A DNA stretch of 64,000 bases from Paenibacillus harenae. GTDB lineage: Bacteria > Bacillota > Bacilli > Paenibacillales > Paenibacillaceae. This document shows, one piece after another, positions 17,401 to 24,701 of the stretch. Location: contig NZ_JAUSST010000001.1 in assembly GCF_030812415.1 (NCBI RefSeq), positions 62,001 through 126,000 of the forward strand, given 5' to 3'. The notes beneath the pieces were generated by a model. That model was not told the DNA's origin. It was given only the letters and a program-made list of their open reading frames with translations, and did no database searches. The translations under genes and the position numbers were made by a program. How positions within the stretch are numbered: position 1 is the stretch's first letter; every line of letters begins with the position of its first letter.

Positions 17401-18672
17401 CTATTTCGTGAGCGATACCCATTGCACTTCTTGGCCGATAATAGCACCCGTACCACCCGGTGGAATGAGCGCTAGCGCATTTGCTCTCGCAAACGCCGCA
17501 ACGTTGCCGGATTTATCATTCGTTATTGGTTCGACCATCCATTCTTTCTCGGAACGGTATACGAATGCTCTAATATATCTTGGATAAGGGCAAGGTTTAA
17601 GAATGGAATCCATTAAGCGTCCGTCCAGCCAGCAGGAGCGATAATCGGATTTGCCGGTTGCCTTGAGGACGACGGGCTTAACCAATAGCTCTAGTCCTGC
17701 GAAGCAAGCGGATGGATTGCCGGATAAGCAAATAATCAATTGATTGGGAAGCCGGAACGCCGAGGTTGGGGTACCTGGCCGCATAATCGTTTTCGTGAAA
17801 ATGGCTTCAGCCCCTATATGTTCCGCGGCTTCCTTTACATAGTCATAATCGCCAACTGATACGCCGCCGGTCGTAACGACGATATCCGCCTTCGCGAGGC
17901 AATCATGGATAGCAGCTTCTATTAATTCCAAACAATCGGGTACGACTGGAAAACGTATAACCGAAGCGCCTAGCTCTCTCAAACGCGCTCCAACCATATA
18001 GCTGTTGGAATCGTAAATTTGGCCTCCGCTAAGCTCGCGTTCAGGAACAACCAGTTCATCTCCGATAGGAATGACCGCGATGGTCGGCCGCTTATAGACG
18101 TTAATCTCCCATTGGCCGACGGAGGCGAGTATAGCCACTTCCTTCGCCCGCAGTTCTGTTCCGCGATACAACAATTTCATGCCTTCCTGGACATCCTCGC
18201 CTTTCTCCGCGATATGCTGTCCGAGTGCGCAAGGTCGTTCCAAACGGATTCTGCGATAACCGTTACGGGCATCCAAGGTGACTGCCGCTTCTTGCATGAC
18301 GACCGTATCATAGCCTTCCGGCACCGGTGCCCCGGTAAATATACGAACAGCGTCGTTCGGTTGAAGCGCCGAAGCCGGAGGCTGTTCAAGCAATGTATGT
18401 CCTGCGCGCACTTCATCAATAATACGTAGTTCCACGGGATGCTCCCTTGACGCTCCTTGCAGAGCCGCAGCTTGAACGGCATAACCGTCCATGGCTGCTC
18501 TTCGGAATGGCGGCAGCGAGACGGGGCTTTCGAAGTCGCTCGCAAGCACCCTTGCGGTGGCATCCTCTAATGGAATGCTTTCAATGGGAGGTTCTTTCAC
18601 GCAAGCAAGGAGCTTCATCGAAGCTAATGATACCGAAGCTGACATTGGATGCTGAACGTTTGCGATTGCCAT
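17401..18672 (-). CDS. moeA: Molybdopterin molybdenumtransferase
   Basis: 423 residues, full length. Typical MoeA segments are present: PPFRRAAMDGYAV, FTGAPVPEGYDTVVMQEA, the GDELV / GQIYDSNSYM strand region, TTGGVSVGDYD (molybdopterin-binding loop), and MRPGTPTSAF with LSGNPSACFAG. It inserts molybdate into adenylylated molybdopterin to form the cofactor needed by NasC. AGAGG lies seven bases before the ATG. It is the first gene of the nas operon, 29 bp ahead of nasB, so cofactor insertion is co-regulated with the enzyme. Its transcript begins with the antiterminator-like leader described separately. Confidence 0.95.
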   Translation of the reverse strand: MAIANVQHPMSASVSLASMKLLACVKEPPIESIPLEDATARVLASDFESPVSLPPFRRAAMDGYAVQAAALQGASREHPVELRIIDEVRAGHTLLEQPPASALQPNDAVRIFTGAPVPEGYDTVVMQEAAVTLDARNGYRRIRLERPCALGQHIAEKGEDVQEGMKLLYRGTELRAKEVAILASVGQWEINVYKRPTIAVIPIGDELVVPERELSGGQIYDSNSYMVGARLRELGASVIRFPVVPDCLELIEAAIHDCLAKADIVVTTGGVSVGDYDYVKEAAEHIGAEAIFTKTIMRPGTPTSAFRLPNQLIICLSGNPSACFAGLELLVKPVVLKATGKSDYRSCWLDGRLMDSILKPCPYPRYIRAFVYRSEKEWMVEPITNDKSGNVAAFARANALALIPPGGTGAIIGQEVQWVSLTK

Positions 18673-18710
18673 TATGATCCTCTCCCATCTTGGCGTATAG
18701 GGTTCAATGA

Positions 18711-18785
18711 ACAGAAAATGCCCTTTCCCTGTAATAGCAGGAAAAAGGCACCGTTGCCGAATGAGCCGGCACAGCGCTGTGCGAA
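18711..18785 (-). promoter_or_regulatory. ANTAR-type antiterminator leader in front of moeA-nasBC
   Basis: In the minus-strand RNA, GCAC-AGCGCT-GTGC (18782-18769) is a hairpin with a six-base loop having A at position 1 and G at 4. A second short hairpin, GGC-AACGGT-GCC (18758-18747), also has an A1/G4 hexaloop. Its 3' arm is the beginning of a 12-base-pair stem, GCCTTTTTCCTG/CAGGGAAAGGGC (18749-18720, two G-U pairs), followed by ATTTTCTGTT. Tandem A1/G4 hexaloops overlapping a terminator are the signature bound by ANTAR proteins such as NasR and EutV. The second hairpin has only three pairs, so this copy is weaker than the one on the plus strand. Confidence 0.65.
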
Positions 18786-18825
18786 GCTCTGATAATACTT
18801 TTAGAGTAGGTTATTTTTGTTCTTA

Positions 18826-18842
18826 TGTCAATATACGTAACA
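18826..18842. promoter_or_regulatory. GlnR/TnrA nitrogen-control box 1
   Basis: TGTCAATATACGTAACA matches the TGTNA-N7-TNACA consensus at every defined base. It lies 50 bp (centre to centre) from box 2. On the minus strand it ends in TTGACA; a TATTAT about 30 bases further on would put the box near -49 of the moeA transcript, the usual TnrA activation position. Confidence 0.88.
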
Positions 18843-18875
18843 TAATAAAACGTGTGCGGACACAAAAATATTTCA

Positions 18876-18892
18876 TGTTATATATATTGACA
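18876..18892. promoter_or_regulatory. GlnR/TnrA nitrogen-control box 2
   Basis: TGTTATATATATTGACA matches TGTNA-N7-TNACA at every defined base and is extended by one palindromic base pair on each side. Its last six bases are the -35 hexamer of the plus-strand promoter, a position more typical of repression or dual control. Confidence 0.9.
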
Positions 18893-18915
18893 TGAAGGTG
18901 ACTCACCTCTATAAT
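18887..18915 (+). promoter_or_regulatory. Sigma-A promoter of the nitrate transporter
   Basis: Consensus TTGACA (18887-18892) and TATAAT (18910-18915) with a 17-base spacer. The -35 element is inside GlnR/TnrA box 2. Transcription would start near 18922 and enter the antiterminator leader. Confidence 0.85.
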
Positions 18916-18956
18916 TCGAGTTGTGAACACCGTAAGCAACTATATGGTAAACGACA

Positions 18957-19037
18957 GGCAGCACAATGATGTGCTTCCGTTGGCAATGAAGCCGCGTTTC
19001 GTACCTTTCTTCAATAGGGCGAAGTGCGGCTTTTCTT
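18957..19037 (+). promoter_or_regulatory. ANTAR-type antiterminator leader in front of the nitrate transporter
   Basis: Hairpin 1 is AGCAC-AATGAT-GTGCT (18960-18975, extended by GG/CC). Hairpin 2 is GGC-AATGAA-GCC (18982-18993, extended outward by CG/CG and a G-U pair around a bulge). Both hexaloops have A at position 1 and G at position 4, the rule for ANTAR-protein recognition. Bases 18989-18995 (AAGCCGC) also pair with GCGGCTT (19026-19032) to make an intrinsic terminator with inner TTCG/CGAA and CC/GG pairs and a TTTTCTT tail. Thus hairpin 2 and the terminator exclude each other. A protein stabilising the hairpins would allow read-through, as NasR does in Klebsiella nitrate genes. Confidence 0.8.
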
Positions 19038-19113
19038 CATCTCTTGAATAGTTAAAACAAAAGTCGGTCCGGACCGAAAAGAAAAAAAAGAGAAAATAAA
19101 GGGAGAGATTGAC

Positions 19114-20355
19114 ATGGAGAAAAAAAGTTTTTGGCAAAGCGGACACAAACCAACCTTGTTTAGCGCATTTTTGTATTTTGATATCAGCTTTATGATTTGG
19201 GTTCTGATCGGCCCGCTTAGTGTCATTATTGCTGCCGATTATCCGATGGACCCGGTGCAAAAAGCGAACCTCGTGGCTCTGCCGATACTAGGCGGATCAA
19301 TCTTGCGCTTGGTGCTTGGCTTCCTAACCGATTATATCGGCCCTAAGCGCACGGCACAGATCGGTATGATTACGACTATTATACCCCTCGTGCTCGGCTG
19401 GCAATTCGTTCACTCGCTGGATCAGCTCTATATTGTAGCCCTTCTGCTAGGCGTTGCAGGCGCCTCGTTCGCGGCTGCGCTTCCGTTGGCCGGCCAATGG
19501 TATTCGAAGGAGCATCAAGGGCTTGCAATGGGTATTGCAGGAGCCGGCAATAGTGGCACGATCTTCACTACGCTGTTCGCTAATCGTCTAGCTCAGCATT
19601 TCGGCGGTTGGGAAGCCGTATTCGGCCTAGCGCTTATCCCGATCGTGCTCGTCTTTATCCTCTTCACGATATTCGCCAAGAACAGTCCGAATCGTCCGGC
19701 GCCTAAGAAGCTTACGCAATACGGCTCTCTTCTGAAACAACGCGATGCATGGGTGTTTTGCTTATTCTATTGCGTGACCTTCGGCGGTTTCGTCGGTTTG
19801 ACCAACTACTTGACGATCTTCTTCAATACGCAATACGGCCTTGCCCCCGTCAAAGCGGCTGATTTCACGACCCTCTGCGTAATCGCGGGCAGTTTCTTCC
19901 GGCCGGTAGGCGGTTACTTAGCCGATCGTTTCGGCGGCACGCGTATGTTGACGGTTCTCTACGCCGGCGCAGGGCTTATGCTGGCATGCATCTCGACGAT
20001 TCCACCGCTCCCCGTCGTCCTCATCTTATTGTTTGCCGGCATGATGTGTCTTGGCATGGGTAACGGATCTGTGTTCCAGCTCGTACCACAGCGGTTCGGC
20101 AACGAGCTCGGTCTTATGACCGGTATCGTTGGCGCGGCAGGAGGATTGGGCGGTTATGCATTGCCGCTTATTCTGGGCAAACTGTATCAATCGTCTGGCG
20201 CATATACGGCTGGCTTCCTTGTACTAAGCGGTATCGCGCTTGCTGCTCTTATCCTTCTCTACGTTATTCAGTTCAGCTGGCGGAAGCAATGGATGGGCAA
20301 AGGCGGCAAAGCGCTGATCAATACCGGCGGGGACACGTCTACGATTAATGCATAA
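19114..20355 (+). CDS. nasA: Nitrate/nitrite transporter, NarK/NasA family (MFS)
   Basis: 413 residues with 12 membrane helices. Family marks are RLVLGFLTDYIGPKRT after helix 2, GIAGAGNSGTIFTTLFANRLA in helix 5 (nitrate-signature glycine-rich helix), and GMMCLGMGNGSVFQLVPQRF / GIVGAAGGLGGYALP in the second half (second signature). It imports nitrate across the cytoplasmic membrane for the NasBC reductase encoded divergently. GGGAGAG lies six bases before ATG 19114. A 12-bp perfect palindrome, CGGTCCGGACCG (19055-19066), sits in the leader between the terminator and the start codon; its role is unknown. Confidence 0.94.
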   Translation: MEKKSFWQSGHKPTLFSAFLYFDISFMIWVLIGPLSVIIAADYPMDPVQKANLVALPILGGSILRLVLGFLTDYIGPKRTAQIGMITTIIPLVLGWQFVHSLDQLYIVALLLGVAGASFAAALPLAGQWYSKEHQGLAMGIAGAGNSGTIFTTLFANRLAQHFGGWEAVFGLALIPIVLVFILFTIFAKNSPNRPAPKKLTQYGSLLKQRDAWVFCLFYCVTFGGFVGLTNYLTIFFNTQYGLAPVKAADFTTLCVIAGSFFRPVGGYLADRFGGTRMLTVLYAGAGLMLACISTIPPLPVVLILLFAGMMCLGMGNGSVFQLVPQRFGNELGLMTGIVGAAGGLGGYALPLILGKLYQSSGAYTAGFLVLSGIALAALILLYVIQFSWRKQWMGKGGKALINTGGDTSTINA

Positions 20356-20511
20356 ACCACTAATAACGATTGTTTTCATCTGACCGCCCGACGTATCGCA
20401 ACGTGTCGATAAATAATTCATTCGAGGTGCAATAAGTGACAAACATCACGCATACAATCTGATAGTATGTTTATCATGTTGCCTCTCATCTTATGAATAG
20501 GAGCGTTGTCA

Positions 20512-20802
20512 ATGAAAACAATCGCAAATGAAAATTTCAAAGACGAAACGATACAATTTGACGGGTTTAACTTCGTCAGTTGCACGTTCACGAACTGCAT
20601 CATTATTATTTCTACACTGGAGTTCAACTTCCAGCAGTGTTCATTTTTCGAATCGACGCTGCACGTGAATCCGAAGCTGCCAATCTTCGAAATTTCGCAT
20701 CGTCTCTCTCAATCTTCATACGATAACGATACGAATTGCTATAGAGCCGATTATAAATATCCGAGAACGGCAATCGATCTTCCTTTCGCGACGCCGCATT
20801 AA
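20512..20802 (+). CDS. Small pentapeptide-repeat-like protein
   Basis: 96 residues from ATG 20512, eight bases after GGAG. Residues 6-45 have the alternating aromatic/polar pattern of pentapeptide repeats (NFKDETIQFDGFNFVSCTF, then CSFFESTL), which fold as a right-handed beta-helix; the C-terminal half has no recognised motif. There is no signal peptide. It stands alone between the nitrate transporter and a strong terminator. I do not recognise an orthologue, and function cannot be inferred. Confidence 0.6.
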   Translation: MKTIANENFKDETIQFDGFNFVSCTFTNCIIIISTLEFNFQQCSFFESTLHVNPKLPIFEISHRLSQSSYDNDTNCYRADYKYPRTAIDLPFATPH

Positions 20803-20823
20803 CAGTCGAGCTTCGACAAACGA

Positions 20824-20872
20824 AAACGAGCGAGCCTAACCGCATGTGCGGAAAGCTCGCTCGTTTCTTTTT
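20824..20872. terminator. Bidirectional terminator
   Basis: AAACGAGCGAGC pairs with GCTCGCTCGTTT (12 bases) around a 19-base loop containing CCGCATGTGCGG; the plus side ends in TTTCTTTTT. It separates the small plus-strand gene from the convergent DUF1854 gene. Confidence 0.92.
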
Positions 20873-20886
20873 GCCGTTCTAATCGC

Positions 20887-21384
20887 TTACAGAACATCGC
20901 TCAGTTGACTCCGGCTATGGGCGTCAAGCGCTTCCCAATCGGCGATCTCGCACCGCTTGCCGTTCATATCCGTCAAGATGACGCGATTGTCGCCCGGGAA
21001 CTGGAGATGCTCGTGCAAATTACGCATCGCCATGCTTGTAGGGCCGAGATTCGTCTGCAGCTCCCATATCCATAAGTCGGATTTCTGCTTCACGCTATCT
21101 ACCCTGCTAACAGTCGGGAGAAAATAGCGGAATCGCAGCTCCTTATCAAGCTCCTTCATACTCTCGTCGTCCAACTTCTCGATGTCTTCGATGACGCCGA
21201 GCTCGTCGCCCTTCACATCCCTAACCGATATATACCGTGTCGTGTAAAGGAAAGGGAAAGTACGATGAATGACGAGTTCGTCGTAGGGCTTCCCTTCTAT
21301 GATGCCTTGAAAGACGCCTCCCTTTCCCCTGCTGAACAAAATGTGCTCGGGGTCGAACACTTTGATGCTGTATTTGTCGTCCAT
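20887..21384 (-). CDS. DUF1854 family protein
   Basis: 165 residues, soluble, no membrane segment. The stretch YISVRDVKGDELGVIEDIEKLD and LRFRYFLPTVSRVDSVKQK match DUF1854, a family whose genes are regularly paired with the ABC exporter type encoded just upstream. In some proteobacteria this pair is annotated as cyanophycin-metabolism-associated, but no cyanophycin genes are seen in this window. Its ATG shares one base with the exporter stop codon (TGATG), so translation is coupled and the two proteins probably work together. Confidence 0.8.
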   Translation of the reverse strand: MDDKYSIKVFDPEHILFSRGKGGVFQGIIEGKPYDELVIHRTFPFLYTTRYISVRDVKGDELGVIEDIEKLDDESMKELDKELRFRYFLPTVSRVDSVKQKSDLWIWELQTNLGPTSMAMRNLHEHLQFPGDNRVILTDMNGKRCEIADWEALDAHSRSQLSDVL

Positions 21385-23573
21385 CAGCCTTCAACCCCCT
21401 TAATCTTCGACAGTTCCTGCTGCGCTTCGACGAGCTTATGGTAGGCGCCTTTCTTCTCCAGCAGCTCTTCATGCGTGCCTACTTCGACGATCCTGCCGCG
21501 TTCGAGCACGACAAGCCGGTTCGCATTGCGAAGCGTAGAGAGACGGTGAGCAATCGCAAACGTTGTTCTGCCTTTGATTAACCTCGTGATCGCTTCCTGG
21601 ATCTGACGCTCCGTCTCCGTGTCGACAGAAGCCGTCGCTTCGTCCAGGATAAGGATACGCGGATCATGGATGATCGCCCGTGCAATCGATACACGCTGTT
21701 TCTCGCCGCCGGAGAGACGATGGCCGCGTTCGCCGACTCTCGTATCGTAGCCGTCCGGCAGCCGGACGATGAAGTCATGCGCATTGGCGATCTTCGCCGC
21801 CTGCATGATTTCAACCGGAGTCGCATCCGGCTTGGAGTAAGCAATATTTTCGGCGATCGTCCCATCGAATAAGAAAGTCTCCTGCAGCACGACGCCGATC
21901 TGGCTGCGCAGATCCGTCTGGCTGATGCGGCGCAGATCGATGCCATCGATGGAAATCGCTCCTTCATCCGTATCGTAGAAGCGGCAGATCATATTGATGA
22001 ACGTTGATTTGCCGGCGCCTGAATGACCGACAAGCCCGATCATTTCACCGGCTTCCACGTCAAGATTAATGTCCTTAATGACCGGATGATGCTTCTCGTA
22101 GCCGTAAGTGACTTTATCGAAGCGCACATGGCCTTCTATCGTTCCGATAACCGCCGGATCCTTCACTTCGGGCACTTCGGAAGGCGTATCCATAATCTCG
22201 AATACGCGGTCGGCTGCGGCAATCGCGTTGCTGGCCCAATTGATCATTTGGCTAACCCATTGGAGTGGGCCGAACAGCATCGATAAATACGCGATCAGGG
22301 CCATTAATGTACCGAGCTGAAGCTCATTATGTATAACCGATAGACCGCCGTTATACCAAATGAGCAGCGTTCCGATGCCGGCAATAAAGGAGAATAACGG
22401 GAACACGCCTTGCCATAGCCCTTCAATTCTTATGTTATGGCGTACTACCTCGCGGTTCGCGACCGCATAGCGGGACATTTCCGTCTTCTCTTGGCCGAAT
22501 GCCTTGACGACCCTTACGCCTTGCAACGAATCGCCAACCAAGACGTTCAGTCTGAATATAGCGCGCCATTGCTGATACCAACGCCTTCCTATCTTCGGCC
22601 ATAGCTTCATGGACACAAGAATCATGAAAGGCATCGGCAGCATCGCGAATAAAGTGAGCTTCCAATCGAGGCCGAACATGATGATGAAGATCGCGACGAC
22701 GCGCAGCGACTCGCCGCTCGCCCAGATGACGCCGTCGGTCATGAACTGGCGCATCGCTTCGGAATCGCTGTTAACCCGGCCGATGAATTGCGAAGTTTGT
22801 CTCCGGTCGAAAAAGGCCAACGATAGCCGCATTAACGAGCTGTAGACGTCCTTGCGCAGATCGCCCATCAGCTTGGAGCCGACCCATACGCCGATCAGCC
22901 CCCGTACCGTTTGCATGACGGACATGAGCAATGCCGTTACACCGAGTCCGATGACGACCGTCAACAGCGCGGAACCCGTATCCTTGGGCTGGAGAACGTC
23001 ATCGATCATTACTTTCGTCAAGTAAGGCGGAATAAGCTCAACCAATGTCGTTAGGATGAGCAGAAACCCGGCTGCCACCATTTGAAGCTTATACGGCATC
23101 GCGTAGCTGAGCATACGCAGAATGACTTTTTTGTTGTTCTTGCATAAGGGGCATACTTGCGTTCCCTCCGAGAGCGGGTTGCTGCATTTCGGGCAATATC
23201 TAGGAAACTCCTTCTCCGAAATGACGGGTCGTTCCTCCCCTTTGGCTAATGCGCCAATAAGCTTGGCCGCGAAACTGAACAGCGTTGTCAGGGCCGCCGT
23301 ATAACGAGCCGCAACGACAGGCCCTTTCTTCGTATCGATCATGAGCGAGCCGCCGCCAACGCCACCCGCTGTCCGCGCGTCCGTCACTTCGCTAAGTTTA
23401 ATCGCGAGCTGCTGCTTGCCCTCTACGTTCCAAAGCATTAATTCCTGTTCCGTCACGGTGAGCCACTGCACGCCGAAATGTCCATCGGTCATCAAATCCG
23501 TTTTTCCGCTGAACAACGGCTCTTGCTGCAGCTTCGTCTGTATAGCAACTGGCAGTTTATCTAGAACCGACAA
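21384..23573 (-). CDS. ABC exporter with N-terminal extension and zinc-ribbon (DUF1854-associated)
   Basis: 729 residues. Residues 1-115 are a beta-rich, PH-like extension; a zinc ribbon follows (Cys127-x2-Cys130 ... Cys141-x2-Cys144); then six membrane helices (about 155-435) and a nucleotide-binding domain with Walker A GHSGAGKST (516-524), signature LSGGEKQR (620-627), Walker B LILDEA (641-646) and an AHR switch histidine. It is a type I half-exporter about 130 residues longer than usual because of the extra N-terminal modules. The start is TTG 23573, seven bases after GGAGG. The partner DUF1854 gene overlaps by one base. The substrate is unknown. Confidence 0.92.
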   Translation of the reverse strand: MSVLDKLPVAIQTKLQQEPLFSGKTDLMTDGHFGVQWLTVTEQELMLWNVEGKQQLAIKLSEVTDARTAGGVGGGSLMIDTKKGPVVAARYTAALTTLFSFAAKLIGALAKGEERPVISEKEFPRYCPKCSNPLSEGTQVCPLCKNNKKVILRMLSYAMPYKLQMVAAGFLLILTTLVELIPPYLTKVMIDDVLQPKDTGSALLTVVIGLGVTALLMSVMQTVRGLIGVWVGSKLMGDLRKDVYSSLMRLSLAFFDRRQTSQFIGRVNSDSEAMRQFMTDGVIWASGESLRVVAIFIIMFGLDWKLTLFAMLPMPFMILVSMKLWPKIGRRWYQQWRAIFRLNVLVGDSLQGVRVVKAFGQEKTEMSRYAVANREVVRHNIRIEGLWQGVFPLFSFIAGIGTLLIWYNGGLSVIHNELQLGTLMALIAYLSMLFGPLQWVSQMINWASNAIAAADRVFEIMDTPSEVPEVKDPAVIGTIEGHVRFDKVTYGYEKHHPVIKDINLDVEAGEMIGLVGHSGAGKSTFINMICRFYDTDEGAISIDGIDLRRISQTDLRSQIGVVLQETFLFDGTIAENIAYSKPDATPVEIMQAAKIANAHDFIVRLPDGYDTRVGERGHRLSGGEKQRVSIARAIIHDPRILILDEATASVDTETERQIQEAITRLIKGRTTFAIAHRLSTLRNANRLVVLERGRIVEVGTHEELLEKKGAYHKLVEAQQELSKIKGVEG

Positions 23574-23601
23574 GATCGCACCTCCATTCGCCGACGAATC
23601 A

Positions 23602-23868
23602 TTAGCGAGCCTTTACGATAATTTTGCGGATGCTCTCGCCGGATAGATGATACTTGCGTTCTAGGTCGGAAACCGTCCAGCCATTCGTATAAAAAGAGTA
23701 AATCTCGGCGTTGCGTTCCGCGAGCAGCTTTCTTGTCCCGCTTGCTTCGCCCCAACCGATGCGTTGATTCGATGGTTTGGGTATATAGATCAGATCGCCC
23801 TGAATGTATTTCTGAAGCTCCGTCAATAAGCTAGGGGGAAGCACATCTCTCCCATTTTTGTAGTTCAC
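23602..23868 (-). CDS. CD3324 / Mor-like small DNA-binding protein
   Basis: 88 residues. The C-terminal part (NAEIYSFYTNGWTVSDLERKYHLSGESIRKIIVKAR, about 53-88) is a helix-turn-helix like that of Mor/CD3324 proteins, and the N-terminal part contains LTELQKYIQGDLIYIPKP with the family's Trp-Gly turn. GTG 23868 is used, nine bases after GAGGAGG. The gene overlaps a 40-codon reading frame upstream and lies 28 bp before the ABC exporter, so it may regulate this small operon. Confidence 0.85.
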   Translation of the reverse strand: MNYKNGRDVLPPSLLTELQKYIQGDLIYIPKPSNQRIGWGEASGTRKLLAERNAEIYSFYTNGWTVSDLERKYHLSGESIRKIIVKAR

Positions 23869-23953
23869 GATAAACGTCCTCCTCGAACATGTTCAATTTT
23901 GTCGTATTCGTATTCGCATGGCTGTTCATTTTTACTACAGTTGCATTTTTCAT
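23831..23953 (-). CDS. Short ORF overlapping the CD3324-like gene
   Basis: 40 codons from ATG 23953, preceded by a strong AAAGGAGG eleven bases upstream, which is the reason for calling it. The peptide is polar (KMNSHANTNTTKLNMFEEDVYRELQKW) with no membrane segment. Its last 38 bases overlap the CD3324-like gene in another frame, and the GAGGAGG that serves the latter is inside this ORF. It may be a small protein or a translational-coupling leader. No family recognised. Confidence 0.5.
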   Translation of the reverse strand: MKNATVVKMNSHANTNTTKLNMFEEDVYRELQKWERCASP

Positions 23954-24300
23954 AGCTTTTACTGCCTCCTTTCGCGTATTTGAAATTCGTTTTTGTAAAC
24001 AAAAAAAACCGTGGACGTCATTCCTCCACAGCATCCTTCATGCCATTTGTGCGACAGTCTGCTGCCGCTTGCTCGCCTAACGATGCTTCCTCGCAGCATG
24101 AGACGATACCGGATCGATTCCGGCGTCAGAGGATATTCAGTTAATATGCAATCACCGTCATTCCACTCAGCATGTTGTTCGACTCCTTTCCATCCCTGAA
24201 TTTATGTCGTGCACGTATTGATTATAATGAAAGCACTTTCACCTTACAAGAAATATTTCTCAAATTTGCAGGTTATTTTTGTTAGGCGTTCATTCGTCCC

Positions 24301-24470
24301 GACAAAAATAGGGGGAGGCCTTTCGGCCTCCCGTTTATGGATGATTTCCGTCTATTGCTAGACGGAAATCACCTCAAGGTTGTGATACAAAATAGATCAA
24401 CTCCTTTCCTAATGATTCGTCGGCCCGACAACCATAGTATACTTCCATTTTATAGGATGGCGAAAGAGAA
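24301..24470 (-). other. Short minus-strand transcription unit with two stable hairpins, in a 750-bp gene-poor gap
   Basis: Between 23954 and 24701 no long gene is seen. On the minus strand a TATACT element (near 24445), then AAAGGAG followed ten bases later by TTG starts a ten-codon frame (YHNLEVISV after the start, stop at the first hairpin). An 11-bp perfect hairpin, GATTTCCGTCT/AGACGGAAATC (24370-24343), follows, then GGGAGGCC-GAAA-GGCCTCCC and CCTATTTTT (24332-24305), a clear terminator. This fits a small RNA, a leader peptide, or the remains of a short holin-like toxin gene. The rest of the gap shows only AT-rich sequence. Confidence 0.45.
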
Positions 24471-24591
24471 AGCATTTTTTATAAATAAACTTTACCAAGG
24501 GTTGCGATAGCATCTGCAAGAGTTGTTTGCGATTCCGATGATCGGATCCCGGATAATCGACGTCGTCTCTCGTCCCCCTTGATTTTTATGT

Positions 24592-24629
24592 AACAAAAAA
24601 ACGCGCAGGACCCTTTGGTCCTGCGCGTT
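24592..24629 (-). terminator. Terminator of the EamA transporter gene
   Basis: ACGCGCAGGACC pairs with GGTCCTGCGCGT (12 bases, four-base loop). On the minus strand it is followed by seven T. It lies 73 bases after the EamA stop codon. Confidence 0.92.
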
Positions 24630-24701
24630 GCGATGTCGCAGTGAGGCCAATGCGAAATGCGTGAGCCTACCGCGGATATCGATCAGGCGTGCTAAACGCC
24701 A

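Noticed and set aside
24313-24370. Two hairpins as attachment or IS ends
   Set aside because: No transposase, target duplication or matching partner; the second is a standard terminator.
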